A stretch of 64,000 bases of DNA from Prosthecobacter debontii (GTDB taxonomy: Bacteria; Verrucomicrobiota; Verrucomicrobiia; Chthoniobacterales; Chthoniobacteraceae): NCBI GenBank assembly GCA_945905735.1, contig CAMDQC010000003.1:1-64000 (forward strand). The letters run 5' to 3'. The position numbers and the translations under genes are program-made. Under the pieces are notes generated by a model. It saw nothing but the letters and a program-made list of their open reading frames with translations. It was not told the DNA's origin and ran no database searches. Each line of letters begins with the position of its first letter. The first letter of the stretch is position 1. Positions 42,546 through 51,940 of this stretch are shown in pieces.

Positions 42546-45128
42546 ATGCCGCGCTTCATTTTTTTCCTCCTCGCAGTCGCGGCATTTGCGGAGGAGCCGT
42601 TCGTGTTTGAAAAGACGCCGGGGCGTTTACCCAAGGACGTGATCCCGAGCCATTACGCGATTCGTATTGAGCCGGATGTCGCTGCGGCGAAGTTCTCCGG
42701 CGCGGTGGATATTGACGTGGTGGCGACGAGAGCCACGCGCTCGTTCGTGCTCAACTCGGTAGGACTGGCGATTTCGAAAGCGACTGCGAATGCTGAGGCG
42801 CTGGCGGTGAAAGTGGACAACGCGGGACAGTTCCTCACGCTCACTGCGGCGAGCGAGCTGGCGGCAGGGAAGCACCGGCTCCACATCGAGTTTTCCGGCG
42901 CGCTGGGGGAAGCCCCGCAGGGGATTTACCTCACGCGCTACCAGCAACCCGGCGGCGAATGGCACAAGGCGGTGGCCACGCAGATGGAGCCAGCGGATGC
43001 GCGGCGGATGTTCCCGTGCTGGGATGAGCCGGTGTTCCGCGCCACCTTCCAACTCACGGCCGTGGTACCTGCAAAACACACGACTCTTTTTAACATGCCC
43101 ACGGTGAGCGAACGCCCGCTGGATGCCGGTCGGCGCGAGGTCGTCTTCGGCACGACGCCACCGATGCCGAGCTATCTCGTGGCGTTTGTGTCGTCGGAAC
43201 TCGACGCACTCGAAGGCGAAAGTGAAGGCGTGAAGCTGGGCTTTTTCGCCACACCGGGGAAACGCGAGCGGCTCCCGTTTGCGCTGGCGACGACGCGGCA
43301 AGTGCTGCCGTTTTTCAACGAATACTTCGGCGTGCGCTACTCGCTGCCGAAGCTCGACCAAGTCGCGTTCCCCAGCGTGGGCGCGGGCGGGATGGAGAAC
43401 TGGGGCTGCATCATCTACGCGGATTTCGCGCTACTGTTTAACGAAAAGGAAAACGCCTTTCACTCGCGCCGCGCCGTCTTCGATGTCGTGGCGCACGAGA
43501 TTGCGCACCAGTGGTTCGGCGACCTCGTGACGATGGCGTGGTGGGATAATCTGTGGCTGAACGAAGGCTTCGCATCGTGGATGGCGACCAAGGCCAGCGA
43601 CCGCTTTAACCCGACGTGGAAAGTGTGGACGACAGCGGCGGGCGGCAAGGAAGCCGCGATGCGCCTCGATGCGCGGGCGACCACGCGCCCCATCCAGCAG
43701 CCAGTGGCGAATGAATCGGCGGCCGGCGATGCGTTCGACGAAATCACTTATCAAAAGGGGCAGGCATTCTTGCGGATGCTGGAGGCATGGCTCGGCGAAG
43801 ACACGTTCCGCGAGGGGATGCGGCTGTATTTTAAGCGCCATGCCCTCGGCAATACGACGACGGCAAATCTCTGGGCCGCGCTGCACGAAGTCTCCGGCAA
43901 AGACGTGCGCGGCATGGCCGCAGGCTGGACGGAGCAGCCGGGCTTCCCGGTCATCCGAGTGCGCGCCAATGCGGACGGGGATGTGACGCTCACGCAAGAG
44001 CGGTTCACGATTCACCAGCAGTCCCCTGCCCCGCTGACGTGGAGCGTGCCGGTGCAACTCAAGGCATTCCCCTCCGGCGAGCCGACCGTGCTCCTCGTGG
44101 AAAAGGAACCGCTGATTCTCGCAAAGCAGACGCTCCCCGTGGTCGTGAATGCCAGCGCCGCCGGATACTTCCGCGTGCAATACGAAGGAGCCGCGTGGGA
44201 GCAGATCAAGCTGAACCTCACACGCCTGCCAGAAATCGACCAAATCACCATCGCCCAAGATACATGGGCGCTCGTGCTCGCAGGCCGCGCACCGCTCGCG
44301 CAGTGGCTAGAAATCGCCGAGCTTTTGCGCAATGAAGCGACGCCGCTGGTCGCATCCGAGCTAGTCAGACCGCTCGCCTTTCTCGACTCCCTCCAGCGCG
44401 GCAGCGAGCAGCGAGCAGACTTTCGCGGTCGCGCCGTGAAGCTGCTGGAGCCCATCTCCCGGCGCATCGGCTGGGACGCAAAACCCGGCGAAGAGCCCGC
44501 TGCCGAGTCGCTCCGCGTCCGTCTCATCGAGACTCTCGGTGCGTGGGGCGTTAGCACCTACCGCGCGGAAGCACAGGATCGGCTGACAAAATACCTCGCA
44601 AACCCCGCCGCGCTCACCGGCCCCCTGCGCGGCGCAGTGCTCGCCGTCGGCGGACGATACGCATCGCCCGAGGTATGGGATCGACTCCACGGGCGAGCGA
44701 AGGCGACCATCGAGACCGATCACAAATCCGAACTCTACCACGCACTCATCGCTACACGGAGCGAGCCGCTCATTAAAAAGGCGCTCGGCATCGTGCTCAG
44801 CGGCGAGCTGCCCTCGCGCCAATCCACCCGCCTCCTCCGCGACATCGGCGGCGGCGACTTCCCCGAGCTCGCTTGGGCATTTGCCCAAAATAACCTGCCC
44901 GCCCTGCTGGAGAAACTCTCCGCGCTCGACGCCAACCGCTACATCCCATCCCTCTTCAACGCATTCAGCGAAGAATCCCGCGCCGTGGAACTCGAAGAAT
45001 TTGTGAAAGCGAATCTCCCGCCCACAGCGCACCACGCGGCAACGATCGTCGCCGACGAAGTGCGCTTCCGCGCCGAGAGCAAGCGACGACTGCTGCCGCA
45101 ACTCGCGGCTTGGATGGCGGGGAAGTGA
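42546..45128 (+). CDS. M1 family metallo-aminopeptidase, exported
   Basis: An 860-residue zinc aminopeptidase. The N-terminal signal-like segment RFIFFLLAVAAFAEE implies export. M1 signatures: the exopeptidase motif GGMEN (281-285, a variant of GAMEN), and the zinc site HEIAH (H317, E318, H321) with E340 in NLWLNEGFASW. A C-terminal ERAP1_C-like helical domain runs from about 540 to the end. It removes N-terminal residues from peptides in the periplasm. It starts 4 bp after sppA, so is likely co-transcribed. Confidence 0.93.
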   Translation: MPRFIFFLLAVAAFAEEPFVFEKTPGRLPKDVIPSHYAIRIEPDVAAAKFSGAVDIDVVATRATRSFVLNSVGLAISKATANAEALAVKVDNAGQFLTLTAASELAAGKHRLHIEFSGALGEAPQGIYLTRYQQPGGEWHKAVATQMEPADARRMFPCWDEPVFRATFQLTAVVPAKHTTLFNMPTVSERPLDAGRREVVFGTTPPMPSYLVAFVSSELDALEGESEGVKLGFFATPGKRERLPFALATTRQVLPFFNEYFGVRYSLPKLDQVAFPSVGAGGMENWGCIIYADFALLFNEKENAFHSRRAVFDVVAHEIAHQWFGDLVTMAWWDNLWLNEGFASWMATKASDRFNPTWKVWTTAAGGKEAAMRLDARATTRPIQQPVANESAAGDAFDEITYQKGQAFLRMLEAWLGEDTFREGMRLYFKRHALGNTTTANLWAALHEVSGKDVRGMAAGWTEQPGFPVIRVRANADGDVTLTQERFTIHQQSPAPLTWSVPVQLKAFPSGEPTVLLVEKEPLILAKQTLPVVVNASAAGYFRVQYEGAAWEQIKLNLTRLPEIDQITIAQDTWALVLAGRAPLAQWLEIAELLRNEATPLVASELVRPLAFLDSLQRGSEQRADFRGRAVKLLEPISRRIGWDAKPGEEPAAESLRVRLIETLGAWGVSTYRAEAQDRLTKYLANPAALTGPLRGAVLAVGGRYASPEVWDRLHGRAKATIETDHKSELYHALIATRSEPLIKKALGIVLSGELPSRQSTRLLRDIGGGDFPELAWAFAQNNLPALLEKLSALDANRYIPSLFNAFSEESRAVELEEFVKANLPPTAHHAATIVADEVRFRAESKRRLLPQLAAWMAGK

Positions 45129-45157
45129 CGCGACGATGAGTCGCAGGGGACGCGTCG

Positions 45158-45766
45158 CTACGCGAAACTGCCCTCGCCCGCCAATGCCTCTTTAATGAAG
45201 GCGAGAATCTCCCGCCTCCCCATCCGCCCCTCCAACGATGTGCTAAAGACCTTGGGCGACTCCGCGCACCACGCCGAGATGTGCCCGAGGAAAAGCTCGG
45301 TGTGCTTTTGCAGCAACGCCGGTTTCACCTTGTCCGCCTTACTAAAAACCAGCGCAAACGGAACAGACTCCCCGACCAACCACTCCACAAACTCCAAGTC
45401 GATCGCTTGCGGAGGATGCCGCGAATCGATCAACACAAACACCCCCGCGAGATTCTCCCGTCCCGCCAAATACCCCAGAATCATCTGCGCGAACCGGTCG
45501 CGCCCCTGCTGGTTCGTCTCTGCATAGCCGTATCCCGGTAAATCCACGAGCGTCCACTCGTTGTTCACCGAGAAGAAATTGATCAACTTTGTATGCCCGG
45601 GAGTCGCCGATACTTTTGCCAGCGCCTTCACGTTTGTGAGCATATTCAGCAACGAAGACTTCCCAACATTCGACCGCCCAATGAAAGCGAACTCGCGCAA
45701 CTCCGACACCGGGCACGACGCCAAATCCGGCGCACTAATTTGAAATTTGGCAGAACTGACATTCAT
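45158..45766 (-). CDS. engB: YihA/EngB (YsxC) ribosome-assembly GTPase
   Basis: A 202-residue TRAFAC GTPase needed for late 50S assembly. The ATG at 45766 precedes AKFQISAPDLASCPVSELRE. G motifs: G1 GRSNVGKSSL, G2 threonine in SATPGHTKLINFF, G3 DLPGYGYAE, G4 in VFSKADK (usually TKxD), and G5-like STSLEGRMG. The length is typical. The upstream frame extends further but its sequence is not conserved-looking. Convergent with the aminopeptidase gene. Confidence 0.95.
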   Translation of the reverse strand: MNVSSAKFQISAPDLASCPVSELREFAFIGRSNVGKSSLLNMLTNVKALAKVSATPGHTKLINFFSVNNEWTLVDLPGYGYAETNQQGRDRFAQMILGYLAGRENLAGVFVLIDSRHPPQAIDLEFVEWLVGESVPFALVFSKADKVKPALLQKHTELFLGHISAWCAESPKVFSTSLEGRMGRREILAFIKEALAGEGSFA

Positions 45767-45898
45767 GGATTCAAGGGCACAGTAATTACGCACGGCGTAA
45801 TTGGGAACTGCCGTTATGGAATATTTCCCCAGTAGCGCCAACGAGCCCACCTTGAGTGATGGTTGCGCCACCATGATCGCCATGCTAAACACCAAAAT

Positions 45899-46429
45899 AT
45901 GAAAGCTCCGCTGATTTCCTTCCTGCTCGTCGCCACCGTTCTGCCCGCTGCTGAGTCACAGACTCCCTCCACGTCAGATTCCGCGCAGAAATACCGGGAC
46001 CTAATTCGGGCGACTAAGACACCGAAGTCCCTCAGCGCGCAGTTCGCCACGCTCTGCGGCCTTTCAGCAGCGATGGATGCCGAGGTCAAACGGTCAGGCC
46101 CACACGCGATTCAATACGTAAATTACTACCGCAGTGAATCCGCAGTTCAGCCAGCCACAGGAGCATGGCCCGTTGGCAGCGTGTTGGTGAAGGAAAAGCT
46201 TGGTTTCGACTTCAAGGGAGATGCGGCACAACCGACCGCGATCGCCGGGATGATCAAGCGCGCAGCTGGCACCGCTCCAAAGACGGGCGACTGGGAGTTT
46301 TTCTGGTCGGAAAATGGCAAACTGTCCCAGAAGAGCATGGCTCACTGTGCGGGTTGCCACTCGGGCGCTGCGAGAGATTTCGTATTCACGGATTTCACGG
46401 CGCTGGCGGCGGCGAAAGACAAAAAGTAG
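45899..46429 (+). CDS. Periplasmic mono-heme c-type cytochrome, P460/DUF3365-like
   Basis: A 176-residue exported protein. The signal peptide (KAPLISFLLVATVLPAAE) is followed by a domain with GDWEFFWSENGKL and a C-terminal heme c site CAGCH (C150, C153, H154). The DWEF-x-x-F segment just ahead of a C-terminal CxxCH is the cytochrome P460 pattern. The cross-link lysine cannot be confirmed. It could take electrons from or feed the neighbouring DUF1592 protein, which is encoded convergently. Substrate unknown. Confidence 0.72.
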   Translation: MKAPLISFLLVATVLPAAESQTPSTSDSAQKYRDLIRATKTPKSLSAQFATLCGLSAAMDAEVKRSGPHAIQYVNYYRSESAVQPATGAWPVGSVLVKEKLGFDFKGDAAQPTAIAGMIKRAAGTAPKTGDWEFFWSENGKLSQKSMAHCAGCHSGAARDFVFTDFTALAAAKDKK

Positions 46430-46449
46430 AATTTCCTCTCGCTCGAAAA

Positions 46450-48540
46450 CTACGGCTTGGTGCCGGTAGCCTGCGCGACTGTGGCAGGTGCGCGTTTTAG
46501 AAACGAATCGCTCGTGAGCAATGAGACGAGCAGCTCTTTGAAACTGCCGCCGCTGTTTACATACGCGGCATCGGCAGCTTGCAGGGTGGCGGCGTCGGCG
46601 AGGGATTCGTTGCGGCCCATGAAGTAGCGGATGACGTGGCGGATGAAGACCTGCCGCGCGCGGTCGCTGCCGGCGATACGGGTGATGAGTTCCTGAGGTG
46701 ATTTCACCGGGCCGTCGAGTTTGGCGTCGCCGGTGCCCGTGATTGCGCCGGTGGTCACGACGGGCACGCCTTTGAAAACATCGCCGAGCGGCTTGCCTTT
46801 TTTATCCACGTTCGCGGCGGTGGATTCGCGGTCGAGCACTTGTTCTTCGGCGACGAGGCGGCCGTAGTGCTCAAACTGCTCGAAGGGCAGGCCGAGGTCG
46901 TCCATGCGGTTGTGGCATTTCCAGCACGCCTCAGCGCGGGTGACGCTGCTGACGCGGTCGCGCAGGGTGCGGTGAAATTCGTTGGGCACCATCGCGGCGA
47001 CGCCAATCGGGAGGTCGGGCACGGTGCCGCCGAGCAATCGCTCACGGATGAAACGTCCGCGGCGGACGATGTCGTTGTTGAAATTTTCGCTCCACGCGAT
47101 CAGCCAGCTCGGCTGCATGAGGATGCCGATGCGCGTGTTCTCTTTCTGCGTGATGGGTTGTTCCGCGGTCCATTCTTCGAGGCCGTACAGCGTCTCGATG
47201 GCAGCCTGACCTTTGTTGTTTTGCTTATTTGGCGTGACGGCCTGCGCGAGCTCCTCCTGCCGCGTTTGTTTGTTGGTCTGCGACTTCACATTCACAAACG
47301 CGAGCGGCGTCGTGAGGAGTTGGCGGAACACGTCCTTGTCCTGCTCCAGAATGTGAAGCACCAGCCGGTCGGTGTCGGCAACGTGCTGCTTCGGCTCGTG
47401 CATGACGTCCTTGGGCCGATCCTTGAAGACCTCGGTGGCATTGCCGTATTCGAAATACTCTCGGAAGAATCCGAGGATGCGCGGCTTCTTCGCTTTTGGG
47501 TCGTCGAGAATCCGGCGGACGTGTTCGGCTATTTTCTCTCGCGTGGTAAACTCGCCTTTTTCGACAGCTTCGAGAAGTTTGCCGTCGCGTTTAAACATGA
47601 GCGCGGAGCTGATGGCGGCCGCGGCCTCGCGTGGCGAGAGCATTCCATCCGCGCCGCCCATCTCGGAGCGAAACACGGCATCGGTGCGCAAAAGCACAGC
47701 GGTCAGCACGGTCCTGAGCGCACCGAAACGGTCGCCGCCCGTCGCGCACTTTTCGTAGAGCGCATAGAGACGCTCGATTTCGTCAGCCTCCGCCTTCCGC
47801 GCAACCGCGAGCTGGAACTGTTTCTGAATCGCCTTCTCGATCTGCGCCCGCGTCGGCGTGAGGGCCGGGTCCATGAGGTCGGTGAACTCCCGCACCGTGT
47901 CGTTCTTCGTTTTCACCTTGCCGTCCAAAATCTCGTGGGCGGTTTGCTTTTCCACGATGGCGTCGGCATTCCGCAGGAGGACTTCCGTCGTCGGTTCGTC
48001 CACGCGGGCGAGTGCGGCGAAGTCTTTGATGCCCCGCTCGGGGTTTGCAGTGAAAGGCTGCACGAGCCCCTTCACCCCGCCGCGCCCGACATCCTCGACC
48101 CAGCCCATGTAAGCCTCCGGGCTAAGCCGCCATAGCCGCGCTTCCGGCGCTTTTGCCGACGCTGCACTCGCTGCGGCAAAGAGCAGCTCGTGCGGCACGA
48201 GATTGCCCTGACTCGGCTTGCGCGCCGCGTGTCCGCCCATCTGCTTCGCGATCCAGCCGGTGACTGCCAGCTTTTGCGAAGCGCTCGGCTGCTTCTCCTT
48301 TTTCGGCGGCATCTCGCCATCGCGAATCTGGTCGAGCACGACAGACCAGCGCGTTCCTTCCTTCGCCATGTCACCAGCGAGATCGTCCAGCCGGATATCG
48401 CCCTTCTGCTTTTCCTCGCCATGGCACTTCGTGCAAAACTCACCGAGAAACTTTTGCAGCGTCGCCGTCTCCGGTGGCCCGGCAGCAAGCGCGGTCAATG
48501 CGCTGGCGAGGAGGGTCAGAATGAAGACCGATTTTTTCAT
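46450..48540 (-). CDS. DUF1592/DUF1588 secreted c-type cytochrome-like protein
   Basis: A 696-residue exported protein of the planctomycete/verrucomicrobial PSCyt group. Signal peptide KKSVFILTLLASALTALAA; then heme motif CTKCH (36-40) and DMAKEGTRWSVVLDQIRDGE-MPP. The middle region matches DUF1592 (ISSALMFKRDGKL, IRRILDDPK-like) and the region around FHRTLRDRVSSVTRAEACWK, CHNRMDDLGLPFEQFEHYGR matches DUF1588 with a second CxxCH. It ends in a DUF1585-like part (VFIRHVIRYFMGRNES). The gene follows the DUF1552 gene with a 15-bp gap, the usual pair. Biochemical role is unproven; oxidation of complex carbon is often proposed. Confidence 0.9.
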   Translation of the reverse strand: MKKSVFILTLLASALTALAAGPPETATLQKFLGEFCTKCHGEEKQKGDIRLDDLAGDMAKEGTRWSVVLDQIRDGEMPPKKEKQPSASQKLAVTGWIAKQMGGHAARKPSQGNLVPHELLFAAASAASAKAPEARLWRLSPEAYMGWVEDVGRGGVKGLVQPFTANPERGIKDFAALARVDEPTTEVLLRNADAIVEKQTAHEILDGKVKTKNDTVREFTDLMDPALTPTRAQIEKAIQKQFQLAVARKAEADEIERLYALYEKCATGGDRFGALRTVLTAVLLRTDAVFRSEMGGADGMLSPREAAAAISSALMFKRDGKLLEAVEKGEFTTREKIAEHVRRILDDPKAKKPRILGFFREYFEYGNATEVFKDRPKDVMHEPKQHVADTDRLVLHILEQDKDVFRQLLTTPLAFVNVKSQTNKQTRQEELAQAVTPNKQNNKGQAAIETLYGLEEWTAEQPITQKENTRIGILMQPSWLIAWSENFNNDIVRRGRFIRERLLGGTVPDLPIGVAAMVPNEFHRTLRDRVSSVTRAEACWKCHNRMDDLGLPFEQFEHYGRLVAEEQVLDRESTAANVDKKGKPLGDVFKGVPVVTTGAITGTGDAKLDGPVKSPQELITRIAGSDRARQVFIRHVIRYFMGRNESLADAATLQAADAAYVNSGGSFKELLVSLLTSDSFLKRAPATVAQATGTKP

Positions 48541-48555
48541 GCAGCGTGAAGCGAA

Positions 48556-49932
48556 CTAAGCGAGCAACTCCGAGATCGGCCCGCTCGTGTCGATGTCCTT
48601 CAACGCCGGGTCCGCTACGCCAAAGCTCTTGCGTGGAACCCCGGCGGCTTCGAGCAACGTGAGGAAAAAATTCGCCGTCGTCTTGTGTCCCTTTGCGCCG
48701 TACTTCGGCATGCACAAAAACCGTCCGCGTGTTTTGAGCCGCCCGCCGAGGTCGCCGAGGACGAGCATCGGCCAGTCGAAGCACCGGCTGTGGTGCGACT
48801 CCGCTGAGTCGCTCATATAAATGATGCACGTATTGTCGAGCATCGTGCCGTCTCCCTCGCGCACCGACTGGAGCTTCGTCGCGAGCCGCGCGATTTGCTC
48901 CATGTGAAATCGGCGAATCATCGTGGTGAGTTGTTCCGCAGTCTTTTCGTCGAGCCCCTTGCCGTGGCCGATGCTGTGTTTATCGAGCGGGATGCCGAGC
49001 CCTTTCCAGCGCACGCTGAAATACGGATCGCCGCAACCGCTCGCGAGCGTGACGACGTTTGTGAGTCCGCAAATGAGCGACGCCGCGCCGATGTCGAACA
49101 TGGCATCGAGCCGGTCTGCTTCCACCTCCGATTTGTATTTATCGCCCACGACCGGCCCCTGCTCGCGCAGCGTTTTGCTGATGTCGTTGAGTCGGCTCTG
49201 ACGGTTGCGCAGGTTTTCAAATGCGCCGAGATACTCGCCGAGTTTCGCGCGTTCCTCGCCATTCATCCGCGAGCTGACGCGCTTCACATCGTCGGCCATG
49301 AAATCGAGGAGGTTTCCGCGGCGCATGAACTTCTCCTTCGCCGCACCCTCGGCGGCGCTGCCGAAAATCTCCTCATACGCGAGATCCGGACGGCACCGCG
49401 TCGGCGCAGGCTGGTCCGGCCCGGCGGCGGTCGTGTTGTAAATCACCGTGTGCTCGGCACGGTCGGAAATACCGAGGCCGATCTGCGGAAAGATCCCAGG
49501 CAACGCACGGGCCAGCGCCATATCGATCGTCTCGCCAGCCGCGCCCGCCTTTCCCGAATACGCACCGAGCGCGCCGTAGTTATTCGAGTGCCCGCCGCCG
49601 CAAATGCGCCCGCTCATTCCCTGCACAATCGTCAGCCGGTCCTGAAACGCCTTGAGCGGCGAGGTGGCCTCCGACAGCTCCTGTCCCGCCAGCGCGACGT
49701 CTTCGAGCGTGTCGATGTTCGTATGCCCGTACGGATGTTTCGCCCGCGGAATCGAAACCGGCTGCGCCTGCGTCGGACTAAACCCGTTCCCTTCGAGCAC
49801 AAACACAAAGCGCTTCGGCCTCGGCGCGGAGGACGCAGCGGAAAGCTGCGAAAGCAGTGGCGCGAGCAAAACGGTACCGGTGCCGAGCGTGGCACCACGG
49901 AAGAAGGTTCGGCGGGAAATGTTCGGTTTCAT
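48556..49932 (-). CDS. DUF1552 family Tat-exported protein
   Basis: A 458-residue protein with a twin-arginine signal (ISRRTFFRGATLGTGTVLLA). The alkaline-phosphatase-like core shows KRFVFVLEGNGFSP, VQGMSGRICGGGHSNNYGAL, and the C-terminal TCIIYMSDSAESHHSRCFDW-P with VLGDLGGRLKTRGRFLCMP, all typical of DUF1552. Members resemble metal-dependent hydrolases or sulfatase-like DUF1501 proteins. It is always paired with DUF1592 cytochromes, as here (next gene 15 bp downstream). Substrate unknown. Confidence 0.9.
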   Translation of the reverse strand: MKPNISRRTFFRGATLGTGTVLLAPLLSQLSAASSAPRPKRFVFVLEGNGFSPTQAQPVSIPRAKHPYGHTNIDTLEDVALAGQELSEATSPLKAFQDRLTIVQGMSGRICGGGHSNNYGALGAYSGKAGAAGETIDMALARALPGIFPQIGLGISDRAEHTVIYNTTAAGPDQPAPTRCRPDLAYEEIFGSAAEGAAKEKFMRRGNLLDFMADDVKRVSSRMNGEERAKLGEYLGAFENLRNRQSRLNDISKTLREQGPVVGDKYKSEVEADRLDAMFDIGAASLICGLTNVVTLASGCGDPYFSVRWKGLGIPLDKHSIGHGKGLDEKTAEQLTTMIRRFHMEQIARLATKLQSVREGDGTMLDNTCIIYMSDSAESHHSRCFDWPMLVLGDLGGRLKTRGRFLCMPKYGAKGHKTTANFFLTLLEAAGVPRKSFGVADPALKDIDTSGPISELLA

Positions 49933-50037
49933 GGTTGGTTACGGTGTTCTCGACTCGGTAGAGGCTGTATTCTTTGCAGAAACGCGGTTGTCTCCCTCAA
50001 GTCGCGAACCCCGTAACTGGCTGGCGGGCACTCTTGT

Positions 50038-51150
50038 TCAGCGCGCCTTCACCGGTTTTAAGATGAGCACATGGCCGAATTTCCCGAGCTCCAAATGGAG
50101 CGCGCCTTGGGCATCGGTGGGGAGCGCTTGCGCGGGGACGATCTCTTTGTCCTTCGCGACCACGCTCACCTTCCCGGCGCGGACGGTGACGACGATACGT
50201 CCCGTCGCCTGCACTTCCGGCAGTCCAAGGCCGGTGAAAAGCGCGCCGACGGATATGGCATCTTTCGCGTCCACGCTGGCGATGAACTCGCCAGCGGGGA
50301 GCGCCGTTTCTTTTCGCTCGGTGATGTAGTCCGTCGTCATCGGCTCGGGCAAAAGCGGGACGAGGTGCTTCGGTGCGAGTTCCGGATCGGGTGCGAGTTC
50401 CTGGATGCGCATGTTGCGGAACTCCACCGGCGCGCCTTCGCTCTCGATGCTCATGTAGCCTTTGCGCGGGGAGACGCGATGCAGCGTGCTGGCGAGCGTG
50501 CCGTTCACTTCGTTCTGAATCATGCCGTCCATGCACGTGAGCCGGATGCGGTTCCACTCGCCGGTTTTGCTGGCGTTGAATGCAACGGGCATGGAGCGAA
50601 TCCCGCAAGAGTCGGAGCGTCCGAATCGCGGATCGGGAATCGCCGTGGAGATCGAGCCCGGCAGCGTGAAGATGTCGCCGTGGCTCGTGTACCATGAGCC
50701 GTTGCCGAGATTGCAGACCTGAATCTCGTAGCCCTCGCGAGGGAACGGTCCGCCAAAAGCGGGAAACGCACTGTGCCGCACGAGCACGCCGGAATTCCCG
50801 CTGGTGCCTTTGCCCCCGCCCGCGCTCGGGGCCTCGGTGAGATGCCGCCACTCGTATTCGAGCACGAAGTTTTCATACGCCTTCATCGAGCGGATGACTC
50901 CAGTCGGGCCGCGCGCGATGTGCAGGACAAACTCGCCGGGCCGATCGGGATTTGGAGTGGTGGAAAGATGCGGTGCTTTGACGGACATGCTCATGCCCGT
51001 CCACTTCTCGTCGAGTGCGCCCGTGAAAAGACTCTCCCACTTTTCCCCATAAGGCTTGGGCGGCGGAAACTTCCCATCCACAACCTCGTCGGCGAAGGCT
51101 GCGAGTGATGAGATGAGCATGGTTGCGACGAGGCGCTGGTGAAGTTTCAT
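50038..51150 (-). CDS. DUF1080 (3-keto-disaccharide hydrolase-type) secreted protein
   Basis: A 370-residue exported protein with signal HQRLVATMLISSLAAFADE. Residues 35-255 form a DUF1080 beta-sandwich (KWESLFTGALDEKWTGMS, FVLEYEWRHLTE, GNSGVLVRH, GYEIQVCN and GYMSIESEGAPVEFRNMRIQ). The rest (about 275-370) is a second strand-rich domain I cannot name. DUF1080 proteins bind or cleave keto-disaccharides in Bacteroidetes and recur near Gfo/Idh/MocA oxidoreductases. Lying upstream of the DUF1552-DUF1592 pair on the same strand (105-bp gap), it probably belongs to the same organic-matter module. Confidence 0.88.
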   Translation of the reverse strand: MKLHQRLVATMLISSLAAFADEVVDGKFPPPKPYGEKWESLFTGALDEKWTGMSMSVKAPHLSTTPNPDRPGEFVLHIARGPTGVIRSMKAYENFVLEYEWRHLTEAPSAGGGKGTSGNSGVLVRHSAFPAFGGPFPREGYEIQVCNLGNGSWYTSHGDIFTLPGSISTAIPDPRFGRSDSCGIRSMPVAFNASKTGEWNRIRLTCMDGMIQNEVNGTLASTLHRVSPRKGYMSIESEGAPVEFRNMRIQELAPDPELAPKHLVPLLPEPMTTDYITERKETALPAGEFIASVDAKDAISVGALFTGLGLPEVQATGRIVVTVRAGKVSVVAKDKEIVPAQALPTDAQGALHLELGKFGHVLILKPVKAR

Positions 51151-51269
51151 GCGCTCGGATTAGCGAAGCGGAGGACGATGTTCAACACGAACAGCGCCGC
51201 CATTCGCACACACTCCCGCGTAGGGTGCTCGAAAGCGATGACTAGGGTAGCCGCGACCTCGCCCTTTCC

Positions 51270-51740
51270 ATGCGCCCCGGCAACCCGCTCCTTCTCCAGC
51301 CCCGCGACGCCAGCGAAGTGTGGATCGCCTCGCCCAAGCTCCTCGGGCGCATCCTCCTCCGCGACCGCCTCCGCCCCGAGAGCCGCGACCTCATCGCCCA
51401 GCTCCACGCAGCGGGCATCAAGACCATCATGCTCACCGGCGACAAAAGCGGCGCGGCACAAGAAATGGGCCGCGAGACCGGCGTCGGCGAAGTCCTCAGC
51501 CAGTTCCGTCCCGAAGAAAAAGTCGCCGCCATCCAGCGGCTGAAAGCGAACGGTGCCACCGTCGCGATGATCGGCGATGGCGTCCTCATGAACGACAAAC
51601 TAGAGAGCTTCCTCACCGCCCGCAGCCTCAGCGTGCGCGCCCGCCGCATCATTCGGCAAAACATGCTCATCTCCCTCGGCGTGATCACCTTCATGTCCCT
51701 CGCCACCATCATCGGCTTCGCCGTCCCGCTCTCCCTCGTT
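51270..51740 (+). pseudogene. Remnant of a heavy-metal P-type ATPase with internal deletion
   Basis: An open frame from 51270 to 51800 encodes the C-terminal part of a P1B-ATPase without the transmembrane metal site, actuator domain or DKTGT phosphorylation site. It has LLGRILLRDRLRPESRDLIA, IKTIMLTGDKSGAAQ and ATVAMIGDGV, but GDGV (residues 102-105) is followed at once by LMNDKLESF. The roughly 35 residues NDAPAL...VVL are missing in frame, with the junction near 51584. The following helix (RRIIRQNMLISLGVITF) is normal up to AVPLSL; after that the sequence diverges to VERGGTKPIQ and a stop at 51798-51800. It cannot pump metal. The similarity is strong, but the extent of the remnant 5' of 51270 is unclear. 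Confidence 0.8.
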
Positions 51741-51940
51741 GAGCGAGGCGGAACCAAACCGATACAACCAGTCCATAAGGTGCGCACAGCGTCCCAATAG
51801 GGCTACCCAAGCCTCCCATAATAATTTAGACAAATCGCCAAACTCTGCGCGTCTTACCCGAGTACATTCCGCCGATCCTCGCACACATCTACGATACAAA
51901 CGCCCGTACGCTACAATCACGGACTCAAACTCGACCTCAA

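Noticed and set aside
46840-48135. A 431-codon plus-strand frame opposite the DUF1592 gene
   Set aside because: It is antisense to a well-supported cytochrome-like gene and shows no domain, signal peptide or ribosome-binding site.
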